From Streptomyces venezuelae (GTDB lineage Bacteria > Actinomycetota > Actinomycetes > Streptomycetales > Streptomycetaceae): a stretch of DNA of 64,000 nt. The position numbers were made by a program, and so were the translations under genes. The stretch covers positions 3,765,501 to 3,829,500 of the forward strand of contig NZ_CP029190.1 of NCBI RefSeq assembly GCF_008642295.1, in the 5' to 3' direction. The notes under the pieces were generated by a model. That model did no database searches. It saw only the letters and a program-made list of their open reading frames with translations, and had not been told where the DNA came from. This document shows, piece after piece, positions 33,578 to 44,519 of the stretch (position 1 is its first letter; the number at the start of each line of letters is the position of its first letter).

Positions 33578-34434
33578 CCGGATGCGGGCCCTTCGCCGGA
33601 CTCGGCTTCGGCGGCCCACCGGAGGGCGAGCGCGGCAGCCTGTTCCGAGGCGCGGGCCACGGCCTCGGCCGGGTCGGCACCGGCGGCCCGGGCCTGCCCG
33701 GCGGCGTAGCCGACCAGGAAGGTGGTCAGTGGTGCAGCGGGCCGGGCGACGCCGTGGGCGGCGTCCCGGGCGAGGTCGAGCAGGGTCTTGGTGTCGACGG
33801 CGAGGTCGATGCCCAGCTCGTTCTTGACGGCGGTGATCCATTCGTCCAGCACGGTCCCATGCTCTCTGATCCGGGCGCGGGCAGCCGCGAGATCGTCCCA
33901 GGTGTCGCAGTCGAACGAAGCCGACGGCTCGGCCTCGATACGGGCCAGGTCCAGTTCCGCGGTGAGCGCCCGCAGCGGAAGGCCGGTGAGGTTGCCGTGT
34001 TCCGTGGCGAGCAGCGCGAGCTCGCGGCGGAGCGGCTCCGCACGGTAGGCGGCGACGAGCGGCTGGTCCCGGCCGGCCGGGTCGCGCAGCAGCGCGCCCT
34101 CGCGGCCCGCGGGCGCGGCCAGCAGGGCCCGTACCGTGTCCGCGCCGAGGAACGGCAGGTCCGCGGAGAGGACGAGGACCAGCTCGGCGGTGGTCCGCCG
34201 GAGCCCGGCGTCCAGTGCGGCCAGTGGTCCGGCGCCGGGCGGCTCCTCCCGGGCCCAGGTCACCGGCCGGGCGGTGACCCGCCGGCCGCCGACGACCACC
34301 GTGGTGCCGGCGTCGGTACAGGCGTCGAGGACCCGGTCCAGGAGGGCGCGCCCGCCGACGCTCAGGCCGGGCTTGTCGGCCCCGCCGAGGCGGCGCGCGG
34401 CGCCCCCGGCCAGCACGATGGCGTCGTAGGTCAT
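33574..34434 (-). CDS. mobA: MobA-type nucleotidyltransferase fused to DUF6457
   Basis: 286 residues. The first 185 are a MobA-like GTP:molybdopterin transferase with the nucleotide loop AIVLAGGAARRLGGADKPGL and the metal-binding VLSADLPFLG. The remaining 85 residues (LDEWITAVKNELGIDLAVD, LTTFLVGYAAGQARAAGADP) form a helical DUF6457 domain found in actinobacterial molybdenum-cofactor loci. MobA links GMP to molybdopterin to make the dinucleotide form. It begins the moeA/channel series; CATACT lies 7 nt before the ATG and a GGGGG run directly before it, so leaderless or SD-led initiation are both possible. Confidence 0.88.
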   Translation of the reverse strand: MTYDAIVLAGGAARRLGGADKPGLSVGGRALLDRVLDACTDAGTTVVVGGRRVTARPVTWAREEPPGAGPLAALDAGLRRTTAELVLVLSADLPFLGADTVRALLAAPAGREGALLRDPAGRDQPLVAAYRAEPLRRELALLATEHGNLTGLPLRALTAELDLARIEAEPSASFDCDTWDDLAAARARIREHGTVLDEWITAVKNELGIDLAVDTKTLLDLARDAAHGVARPAAPLTTFLVGYAAGQARAAGADPAEAVARASEQAAALALRWAAEAESGEGPASG

Positions 34435-34610
34435 GCCCCCGAGTATGCGTGGCTCATGTTTCCGGCGCAGACGCCTACTTACCCGGGGCTTATCGGGATC
34501 CCGGCCGAGGGCGCGGTGGACCACACCGGGCCGGGACGACGGAACTCCGCCCGCACGGCCCGGAAGGCCGGCGGACGGAGTCCTGTGCAACGCGCCTCGT
34601 GGCGACCTGC

Positions 34611-35147
34611 CTAGAGGTACGGGCCGGAGCGGACGGCGCCGTGCGGGCCGTCCTCGTCGTCGTGCGGAGCGCCCGGCGGCAGGGCCCTGCGCATCTGCTC
34701 GAGCTGGGCCCGCGCAGCCATCTGCTGCGCGAACAGGGCCGTCTGGATCCCGTGGAAGAGACCCTCCAGCCAGCCCACCAACTGCGCCTGGGCAATGCGC
34801 AGTTCCGCCTCGGAGGGGATGGCCTCGTCCGTGAACGGCAGGGAGAGGCGTTCGAGCTCCTCCACCAGTTCGGGGGCAAGGCCGTCCTCGAGCTCCTTCA
34901 CCGAGGAGGCGTGGATGTCCTTGAGCCGGACCCGGCTGGCCTCGTCGAGAGGTGCAGCGCGGACTTCTTCCAGAAGTTGCTTGATCATGCTGCCGATCCG
35001 CATGACCTTGGCTGGCTGTTCGACCATTTCCGTCACCGGGACCTCGCGCGACTCGTCATCGGCGCCGCCGACCGCCATCCCGTCCTGGCCCACGATCAGA
35101 ACCTGCGGGGGGCTGTCCTGCGACCGTTCACTCCTCGGCATCTCCAT
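34611..35147 (-). CDS. bpa: Bacterial proteasome activator Bpa (DUF2587)
   Basis: 178 residues, predominantly helical. Signature stretches are MRIGSMIKQLLEEVRAAPLD, IHASSVKELEDGLAPELVEE and LVGWLEGLFHGIQTALFAQQ. The C-terminus ends in GPYL, which corresponds to the GQYL tail with which mycobacterial Bpa docks into the 20S proteasome and opens its gate without ATP. A long disordered head precedes the bundle. The start ATG 35147 is preferred; a second ATG two codons later is possible. The 20S core genes are not in the window. Confidence 0.9.
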   Translation of the reverse strand: MEMPRSERSQDSPPQVLIVGQDGMAVGGADDESREVPVTEMVEQPAKVMRIGSMIKQLLEEVRAAPLDEASRVRLKDIHASSVKELEDGLAPELVEELERLSLPFTDEAIPSEAELRIAQAQLVGWLEGLFHGIQTALFAQQMAARAQLEQMRRALPPGAPHDDEDGPHGAVRSGPYL

Positions 35148-35186
35148 GCCGCCATTCTCTCGCACACCGTCGTCATCACACGGTGT

Positions 35187-35222
35187 GCCCCCGTGGAGGA
35201 GTGATCCACCCTCCACGGGGGC
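35187..35222 (-). terminator. Terminator hairpin after ABC permease gene
   Basis: GCCCCCGTGGAGG pairs perfectly with CCTCCACGGGGGC around a 10-nt loop, starting 9 bp after the permease stop on the minus strand. A second smaller hairpin, ACACCGT / ACGGTGT, follows at 35164-35186. No T tract is present, as is usual in Streptomyces. Confidence 0.75.
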
Positions 35223-35231
35223 CCGGATGCC

Positions 35232-38086
35232 TCAGCCGGCCGCCCGGCGGGCCAGCGCGCCGCTGGAGCGGGTGACCAGGGCTGCCAGCAAGGCCGCACC
35301 CAGCGGGACCACGACCAGCAGCGCTGCGAGGGTCTCCCAGGGCACCACCACGGGCACATACGGCTTGGGGCCGTCGGCACCGAAGCCCTGGGTGATGGCC
35401 TCCTCGTACCAGCCGATCTGTTCGCGCCGCTCGGTCAGCCGGAGCCCGATCGCCGGCAGTACGCCCGCCGCGGAGCCCAGGACCACACCCATCGCGGCCA
35501 CCACCCCGCACTGGAAGCCACTGAGGGTGCGCCGCACCCGCGGGGCCGCGCCCACCGCCGCCAGGGTCTTCAGATCGCCCTCGGCATCGGCCTGGGCCAG
35601 TCCGGTGGCGATACCGGCCGCACCGATGGTGACCAGTCCGGCGAAGACGGTCAGGACCAACAGCATCATCTCGGTGTCGCCCTGGTAGCCCGACTCGATC
35701 TGCAGGGACGCGTCCACGCCCATCCGGTCGAGCTCCCCCTCCAGCTTCTGTCGCTGCTCGCTGCTCGCCTTGCCGTCCAGGGTGAAGTACGAGCCGAACG
35801 GAACCGTGGCGAGCCCGGCGGCCTTGGCGGTGGCGGGCGGCAGGATCAGCCGGACTCCCCAGGCGTTGACGGAGTCCGGAGCCTGGTAGACCGGGAAGAC
35901 CTTGTCCTGGCCGGGGGCGTCCTCGCCGCGCGTGCTCGCCTCGTCGGCCTTCTCCAGGTCGGTGACCACACGGATGGTGACCTTGCCGTCCTTGACGTTG
36001 CGCCGGTCGAAGGAGACGGCCTGGCCCGCGGCCAGGGCCTTGGCGGCGGCCGGGTCGTCAACCGACAGCGCGGTCAGCAGTTTCCCGTCGGCGATCACGG
36101 TGTCGTGATCGGCGTAGTGCGGTGTGTCCTTGCAGCGCCAGTCGGAGCGCAGGGCCCGTGCCTGTTCCGGGGTGAAGGCATCGAGCCCCTTGGGGCCCTC
36201 CCACAGCGGGCAGCGCTGCTCCTTGGGCGTCAGGACCTCCGCCCGGCCGCAGCCCTTGTCCGAGGACGAGGAGTAGGGCTCGCAGCCGGGCCGGCCGACC
36301 GAGATCCGTTCCACGTCCGCCCGGACGGACACCGGCAGGTGCCGGGTCAGTGCCTCGCGGACCGCGGGGACGTCCCGGTAGCCCCCGGCCTCGTTGACCG
36401 CGACCCGCCCGGCGCCGTCGGGCAGTTGGGCCACGTACTCGTGGCGCATCTGTACGTCCCGGCTGTGCTGGTACGTCGCCACTGCCACGGTGCCGGCCAC
36501 TGCGGCCAGTACGGCGGCCACCGCCGGGGCGGTACGCCCCCGGTTGCGGACGGCATCGCGCAGCGCCAGCCGGGGCGACAGCGGGAGCCAGCGTCCGAGC
36601 CGGCCGAACAGGCCGACCAGGACCGGGGTCAGGGCGACGATGCCCAGCTCGGCGATGGCGCTGCCGCCCGCGACGACCGCGAAGCCCATTCCGGACACCG
36701 TGCCGAGCAGGGCGATGGCGACACCGAGGGCGACCGCGACCAGCCCGATGACGGGCAGCACCCGGTTGGCGCGGCGCACCCCGCGGCGCCCGGTGAGCGA
36801 GGCCAGGACGGTCTGCCGGGAGGCGGTGATCGCGGGGGCGATCGCGGCCAGCAGGCCGGTGAGCACGGCGAGCACGGCAACGCCGGCCAGTTCCAGCGGG
36901 CGGACGTCGAAGTTGCCGAAGCGGTTGCCGAGCTGGTCCTCCAGCACCGGCTGCAGCAGGAAGGTCAGCAGCACACCGAGGGTGATGCCGACCACGGCCG
37001 CCGCGAAGCCGATGACCAGGCCGCCGGAGAGCACGATCGCCCGAATGTGGCTGCGGTCACCGCCGTTGGCGCCGACCAGGCCGAGCTGGCGGCGGGAGCG
37101 GCGGGCGCCGACCGCGAAGGCAGGCCCTGCCAGCAGGCAGATCTCGAGCATGGCCAGGCCGACGACGGTGGCGAGAATGGCCAGTTCGGTGGCGCGGGTC
37201 GCCATGCCGGGGGTGTAGGAGTCCTTGGGCTGCTGCTGGTAGAGCGGCACCTCGGAGTCGGCGGGCGGGTCCAGGATCACGGCACGGGAGAGGACCACGG
37301 CGCCCTTGGCATTGGCCGCCTTGACCATGTTCCACGTGAAACCTTCCCCGCCGACCTTGACGAGGTAGCTCTCCTCGACCCCGGCCTCGCGCAGGCCGGC
37401 GGCCTGCAGGGCCTGGTCGAGAGGGGCGAGCAGGGTTCCCGGCGGGGCCAGCAGCTGGCTGGTCTTCAGGTCGTCGGGCAGTTCATAGGCGCCGACGATC
37501 TTGTAGCTCGTGGTGGTGCCGCGCGGGGTGACGGAAGAGCCGACATAGAGCCCGGATTCCTCGAGGAAGGCGTTGGTCGCGGCGACTTCACCGGCCTGCC
37601 GCGGCATCCGGCCGCGGTCGAGGGTGAAAATGCCCTTCACCAGCGGTCCGGCGGTGTCCAGTTCGCGCATGGAGGTGTCCATCAGCCCGTGCCGGGTGCG
37701 GACCTTGGCGGTGCCCGTCGAGTCCTTGACGGTCTGTGCGCCGGGCGGGAGGGCCTCGGTGAGCTTGGCGGGCATGTCCTCGGAGCGCCCCGGGCGGCTC
37801 ATCCCGTCGTAGCCGCCGACCGGGGCGTACATGTCCGCGTTCGGGTCCTGGTAGATGGGTTCGCCGCCCATCCCGGAGATCCGCACCGTGGCGTCCGCGG
37901 CGCCGAACTTCCTCTCCAGCTGCTGCTCGGCGGAGAGTTCGGCGCTGCGCAGGGTCAGGTCGGCCGCGCTCACCCCGAGGATCGGCAGCGCGATCATCGA
38001 CAGGACCAGCAGGCTGCGGCCCTTGGAGCGCCAGGCGTCGCGGCGGGCGATCCGGATGGCCGCGATCCAGGAGTGGTACCAGGATT

Positions 38087-38090
<4 letters not shown>
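35232..38090 (-). CDS. FtsX-type ABC transporter permease
   Basis: 952 residues. An N-terminal helix (LLVLSMIALPILGVSA) is followed by a large extracytoplasmic domain, a central block of helices (VVGLAMLEICLLAGPAFAVG, VIGFAAAVVGITLGVLLTFL and others), a second external domain around 560-780 containing several cysteines, and C-terminal helices ending at VVPLGAALLAALV. This is the MacB/FtsX layout of exporters that move lipids, peptides or antibiotics using energy from a separate ATPase. The GTG start overlaps the ATPase stop. The substrate is unknown. Confidence 0.88.
37329..37342. other. Near-consensus parS site within permease gene
   Basis: GTTCCACGTGAAAC differs from the parS palindrome at one of 14 bases. 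It lies within the permease coding sequence (codons for FTWN). It is 5.6 kb from the perfect site. Functionality is uncertain. Confidence 0.5.
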
Positions 38091-38839
<749 letters not shown>

Positions 38840-38864
38840 GTGGTGTGGTCCCCTCTGGGACGGT

Positions 38865-39611
38865 TCAGCCTCGCGGTGTACGGGCCGCAGGCCGAGCGGT
38901 TGAGGTCGGGCTGGAGGTAGGGGCAGAGGTCGTCGCGGTGGCGGCGGCCCCGGTGGCGGCGGTGCCGGCGGTGCCGGCGGCGCCGGACGTAACGGCGGTG
39001 CCGGACGTACCGACGGGACCGGCGGTGGTGGCCTGGGGCGGATCGGCTTCGGCCCTCCGGTCGGCCAGGACGGAGAGCCGTACCAGCCTGGTTTCGGAGT
39101 GGTCGAGCCAGCGCGCCTCGGCCTCGGTCTGGAAGATCAGCTGTTCCAGCACGAGCAGCCAGGCCACGTCGTCCCGCTCCCGGGACTGCCCGCTCTCGAT
39201 CGCGGCGAGTGCCTGCGCCTTGAGCCGGGTGTAGTCCTGCATCGCCTTGATCGTGGCGTGCCGCTGGGCCTGGATCACGGCGCGGATGTCCACACCGGGA
39301 GCGCCGACGGCCATGGCGAGCTTGATGGAGAGCTCGTCGCGGGGCGGGTGGGTGCGGTCGACGGGCCGCTCGTACCAGGAGTGCAGTTCGGTACGGCCGG
39401 CCTCGGTGATGGCGTAGAGGGTGTGGCCGGCATCGTCCTCGCCGCCGGGCGCGACGAGTCCGTCGCGCTCCAGCCGGGACAGGGTCGTATAGACCTGCCC
39501 GACGTTGAGCGGCCAGGTGGAGCCGGTGCGCGACTCGAACTCGGTACGCAGTTGGGAGCCGTACCGAGGGCCGCGTTCCAGCAGGGCGAGAAGGCCGTGG
39601 CGGATCGACAT
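38865..39611 (-). CDS. PadR-family transcriptional regulator
   Basis: 248 residues. The winged-helix PadR domain is at 1-75 (SIRHGLLALLERGPRYGSQL, WPLNVGQVYTTLSRLERDGL), a helical PadR C-terminal dimerisation domain (Vir_act_alpha_C) follows to about 180, and a 60-residue tail rich in Thr/Ala/Gly/Ser ends the protein. The ATG 39611 lacks a ribosome site and lies inside a palindrome typical of PadR operators, so the mRNA may be leaderless and autoregulated. It probably represses its own transcription and that of the downstream ABC genes. Confidence 0.9.
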   Translation of the reverse strand: MSIRHGLLALLERGPRYGSQLRTEFESRTGSTWPLNVGQVYTTLSRLERDGLVAPGGEDDAGHTLYAITEAGRTELHSWYERPVDRTHPPRDELSIKLAMAVGAPGVDIRAVIQAQRHATIKAMQDYTRLKAQALAAIESGQSRERDDVAWLLVLEQLIFQTEAEARWLDHSETRLVRLSVLADRRAEADPPQATTAGPVGTSGTAVTSGAAGTAGTAATGAAATATTSAPTSSPTSTARPAARTPRG

Positions 39612-39634
39612 ACTCAGTATGTATACCGAGTATG
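39609..39634 (-). promoter_or_regulatory. PadR-type operator and promoter over the padR start codon
   Basis: Perfect arms CATACTC (39609-39615) and GAGTATG (39628-39634) enclose AGTATGTATACC. Read on the minus strand it includes TATACA, a likely -10, 8 nt before the ATG. The palindrome therefore covers -10, transcription start and start codon. Confidence 0.7.
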
Positions 39635-39687
39635 TTCCTCGTCGCAACCGTCTTGAGGTGTACGTCTCAGGGGGGATCAGCCGGGGA

Positions 39688-40305
39688 TCAGCCCCGGCGG
39701 AGGCGCATTCCGATGAAACCGAGCCCCACGCCCATCAGGGCGAATCCGGTGCCGAGCGGCAGGATGTGGGCGGCCAGGTCGGCGGCCCGTGCATTGGGCC
39801 CGGTGCCGAGCGCCGCCGCCGGCGGCGGGGTGCCGGTCCCGGTGCCCGTCCCGGTCCAGGGGAGGTCCTGGGACGGCGGCTGCTGCGGGTGCCCCGGCCG
39901 GTGCGGCTTCCGGGGCTGCTGCGGGCGCTCCTGCGGTGGCTGGGCCGGCGGGAGTGCCTGGGCCGGCGGCGGCAGTGCTTCCGGCCGCAGCGGCAGCGGG
40001 CGGGGGGCGAGGGCGGCCTCCGGGTTCACGGCTTCGGTGACCGGCCGGCCGGGCCGCTTCCGCCCGGCACCGGCGGCACTGCCGGCCAGCGGCGGCTGCG
40101 GGTCGTCCCGGAGCTCGGCGGTGCGTGCGGGGGCCCCCGCGAGGGCGGCACGGGCCACCGCCGACGCAGTCGACGCGACCGCCGCGGCCGAAGCAAAAGG
40201 TGACGCCGGTGCGCATGCCAGGCCGTACGCGGGCGCCGCCGGCAGCAGCACCGCGCAGCCCAGCGCCGCGGCGGCGGGCCAGCGCAGCAGGCGGAGTCGC
40301 GTCAC
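39688..40305 (-). CDS. Secreted or surface-anchored Pro-rich protein
   Basis: 205 residues. An N-terminal signal peptide (LLRWPAAAALGCAVLLPAAP, cleavage near APAYG) is followed by an Ala-rich part and a Pro/Gln-rich segment. The C-terminus reads HILPLGTGFALMGVGLGFIG and RLRRG: a hydrophobic helix preceded by LPLGTG and followed by basic residues, a layout like a sortase signal but without a canonical LPXTG or LAXTG. The GTG start has GGAGGGG 8 nt upstream. The function is unknown. Confidence 0.75.
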   Translation of the reverse strand: MTRLRLLRWPAAAALGCAVLLPAAPAYGLACAPASPFASAAAVASTASAVARAALAGAPARTAELRDDPQPPLAGSAAGAGRKRPGRPVTEAVNPEAALAPRPLPLRPEALPPPAQALPPAQPPQERPQQPRKPHRPGHPQQPPSQDLPWTGTGTGTGTPPPAAALGTGPNARAADLAAHILPLGTGFALMGVGLGFIGMRLRRG

Positions 40306-40380
40306 GGGGAGCCCCTCCCGTCCCGAACAGGCGAGATGTCAGGCTCAGGTTGACATAAGGGTGTAAATCCGGCATCCCGG

Positions 40381-40414
40381 GCGGTTGTGTGTCCCGGACG
40401 GGACCCACAACCGC
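40381..40414 (-). terminator. Terminator hairpin after Ser/Thr kinase gene
   Basis: GCGGTTGTGTGTCCCG pairs with CGGGACCCACAACCGC, one mismatch in 16, and begins 4 bp after the kinase stop on the minus strand. Confidence 0.85.
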
Positions 40415-40418
40415 CGGT

Positions 40419-42122
40419 CTACTGCGGGTTGCCGGTGGACACGACCAGGGTGAATTCCGTCTCCGTCTTCGACACGCTGGTGCCGGCCGCCGGCAGCTGT
40501 TCCAGCACCGTGTCCTGGCCGTACGCCGCCTCGTCCCGCTCCTGCAGCTTGTACTTCCAGCCGGCCGCCTGGATGCACTCCTTCACCGACCGGATGTTCT
40601 TGTACCGGAAGTCGGGAGCGGTGACCTTCTTCGGGTCGTTCCAGTCCTTGTACGCGTCCTTGCACTTCTCCGGCTCGATGGTCCGGGAGGGGTCGGGACC
40701 CTTGTGGCCCGCCTTGGCCGATCCGGAGGCCGTGGCGCCGCCGGTGGCCGCCGGAGTGCCGGTGCCGCCCTGGGCGTTGGGCGTCTGCCCGCCCTCCGGG
40801 TCGTCGTCCCCGTTCATCGACACCACCGCGATCAGACCGCCGATCGCCAGCAGCGCCACCGCAATGGCGCCGACCACCACCGGCATGTTGCGGCGCCCGT
40901 CGGCCGCGGCGCCGCCCGACCGGGCCGGCGGCGGGGCCACCGGCGAGATGGTGAACGGCGGCGGGGTCTGCGGGGCATAGCCCTGCTGTACCGGCGGCGG
41001 GGTCTGGTGCTGCGGCGGGTAGGCGTAGCCCTGCTGCGCCATGGGCGGCGGGGTGTGCTGTGCCACGGGCGGGGTGTGCTGCTGCGGTGCCGGGGTCGCG
41101 TACGGAGAAGGCTGGTACGGCTGCTGCACCGCCTGCGGCGGCGGCTGCGGAAGCGAGGAGTCCACCGGCGGGAACACGGCCGAGCCGACCCCCGCCCCGC
41201 TGTTCACGGGGCCGCCCTGGACGATCACCGGCGCCCCGGTCTGCCCGGCCGACGCCACCCGCGCGATCTCGTCGCGCATCGCCGCCGCCGTGGGGAAGCG
41301 CTCGTTCGGGTTCTTCTTCAGCGCCCGCGCCACCAGCGCGTCCATCGCCGGAGAGACGGACCGGTTGATGGCGGACGGGGCGACCGGCTCCTCCTGGACG
41401 TGCGCGTACGCGATCGCCAGCGGCGAGTCCGCGTCGAACGGCAGCCGTCCGGTCAGCAGCTGGAAGAGCATGATGCCGACCGAGTACAGGTCGGAGCGGG
41501 CGTCCACGCCGCGCCCCAGGGCCTGCTCCGGCGACAGGTACTGCGGGGTGCCGACCACCATGCCGGTCTGGGTCATCGAGGTGACCCCGGACTGCATCGC
41601 ACGGGCGATGCCGAAGTCCATCACCTTGACCACACCGCGCTTGGTCACCATGACGTTGCCCGGCTTGATGTCACGGTGCACCAGGCCGACGTCGTGGCTG
41701 GTCTCCAGTGCGGCCAACACATCGGCCGTCACCTTCAGTGCCTTGTCCGCCGGCATCGCGCCGTACTGGGCGATGTCCGCCTGCAGCACCGAGCCCAGCG
41801 GCTTGCCCTCGACGTACTCCATGACGATGTACGGCATCATCGTGCCGTCCAGATCGCCCTCACCGGTGTCGAACACGGACACGATGTTGGTGTGCGACAG
41901 TTTCGCTACAGCCTGGGCTTCGCGGCGGAACCGCTCGCGGAAGGACTGCTCGCGCCCGAGCTCGCTGTGCAGGGTCTTGATGGCCACCTGCCGGTCGAGC
42001 GCCGCGTCGTAGGCGAGATAGACGGACGCCATACCGCCCTCGCCGAGCAAATCCCTTAGCTGATAACGGCCACCGGCCAGGGAACGGCCTGCGTACCGGC
42101 CCTGAGTGCCGTCCTGGCTCAT
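40419..42122 (-). CDS. Ser/Thr protein kinase with one PASTA-like domain
   Basis: 567 residues. The kinase domain (about 18-285) is complete: glycine loop LGEGGMASVYLA, VAIKTLH lysine, catalytic HRDIKPGN, DFGIARAM and GTPQYLSPEQA. A Pro/Gln-rich juxtamembrane linker follows, then one membrane helix near 420 (VVVGAIAVALLAIGGLIAVV) and an external part ending in a PASTA-like unit (KNIRSVKECIQAAGWKYKLQ to VVSTGNPQ). PASTA units sense peptidoglycan or lipid II in other kinases. It is divergent from a second kinase gene. Confidence 0.93.
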   Translation of the reverse strand: MSQDGTQGRYAGRSLAGGRYQLRDLLGEGGMASVYLAYDAALDRQVAIKTLHSELGREQSFRERFRREAQAVAKLSHTNIVSVFDTGEGDLDGTMMPYIVMEYVEGKPLGSVLQADIAQYGAMPADKALKVTADVLAALETSHDVGLVHRDIKPGNVMVTKRGVVKVMDFGIARAMQSGVTSMTQTGMVVGTPQYLSPEQALGRGVDARSDLYSVGIMLFQLLTGRLPFDADSPLAIAYAHVQEEPVAPSAINRSVSPAMDALVARALKKNPNERFPTAAAMRDEIARVASAGQTGAPVIVQGGPVNSGAGVGSAVFPPVDSSLPQPPPQAVQQPYQPSPYATPAPQQHTPPVAQHTPPPMAQQGYAYPPQHQTPPPVQQGYAPQTPPPFTISPVAPPPARSGGAAADGRRNMPVVVGAIAVALLAIGGLIAVVSMNGDDDPEGGQTPNAQGGTGTPAATGGATASGSAKAGHKGPDPSRTIEPEKCKDAYKDWNDPKKVTAPDFRYKNIRSVKECIQAAGWKYKLQERDEAAYGQDTVLEQLPAAGTSVSKTETEFTLVVSTGNPQ

Positions 42123-42343
42123 GACTGTTGCTTCCCCTCGCCACGCTTGTGTCGGGCCCAGTCTGCCGGAGGGCAAGCACACGTCAAGCCGGGTGCCCGT
42201 TCCGTGACCACGGGGTTGTCACTCGGTCACAGCTGGTCCATGCCCGAACGGCGACCGGCGCAGAGGCTGTAGCGTTCATCGGAGCACCCCGAGACGAATG
42301 CACCGCACGCGCGGCCGAGAGAGATGACGGCGAGGACGGACTG

Positions 42344-43945
<1,602 letters not shown>

Positions 43946-43948
<3 letters not shown>

Positions 43949-43975
43949 AACGAGCTTCAGTAGAACGAGCTTCAG
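43946..43975. repeat. 15-bp tandem duplication spanning two convergent stop codons
   Basis: TAGAACGAGCTTCAG occurs twice in direct succession. The first copy contains the kinase stop codon (TAG 43946-43948); the second contains the stop of the convergent PPOX gene (minus-strand TGA at 43972-43974). Confidence 0.9.
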
Positions 43976-44388
43976 AGGGCGTGCTGGTACTCCCGATCGG
44001 GGTGGCCGGCCAGCCGGTGCACGGTGACGAACTGCGGCTCGATCCGCATGTAGACCGGGTCGAAGACGGCTCCGTCCACGAAATGCGGTACCGGACCGAA
44101 GAGTTCCAGTTCGTCGGTGGTCGGCTCGACAATCCGCGCGGTCCCGGTGAACTGGACGGACCACAGCCGGGAATCACCGGAATTGACGTTGTCGGCCCCG
44201 TACGCGACGACGCTTCCGTTGCAGGCCTGGTGGTAGCCGAAGCCGCCGTGCATTCTCAGGACGACCCGGCCGTCCATCACGATGTGGCGGGCGACGGCGA
44301 GGAAGGGCAGCGCGCGCATGCTGGTGGCCACCCGGCCGTACGGCACCCGGCACAGCAGTTCGATGGCGTGACGTTCCTCCGGTGACAT
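43972..44388 (-). CDS. Pyridoxamine 5'-phosphate oxidase family protein
   Basis: 138 residues of the split-barrel flavin-binding PPOX fold, with RVPYGRVATSMRALPFLAVA and SVVAYGADNV and LWSVQFTGTARIVEPT. A flavin or F420-like cofactor is likely; the substrate is unknown. The ATG at 44388 is chosen because GGAGGG precedes it by 8 nt; an in-frame longer reading to 44469 is possible. It converges with the kinase gene and lies downstream of the orphan response regulator on the same strand, 131 bp away. Confidence 0.82.
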   Translation of the reverse strand: MSPEERHAIELLCRVPYGRVATSMRALPFLAVARHIVMDGRVVLRMHGGFGYHQACNGSVVAYGADNVNSGDSRLWSVQFTGTARIVEPTTDELELFGPVPHFVDGAVFDPVYMRIEPQFVTVHRLAGHPDREYQHAL

Positions 44389-44519
44389 GACCCCACCCTC
44401 CGGCACGGACCACGTGCCGGGAAAGAGGAGCCCGCCCCGACCATCGGGGACGTTGGTCCCGAATGACACGCCGTGCCCCGTGGAATCAGGTCGTCAGCCG
44501 TCGCTCGTCGGCTGTGCTG

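Noticed and set aside
44406..44420. CACGTG core at ACCACGTGCC as another parS
   Set aside because: Only the central CACGTG matches; the flanks GTTT/AAAC are absent.
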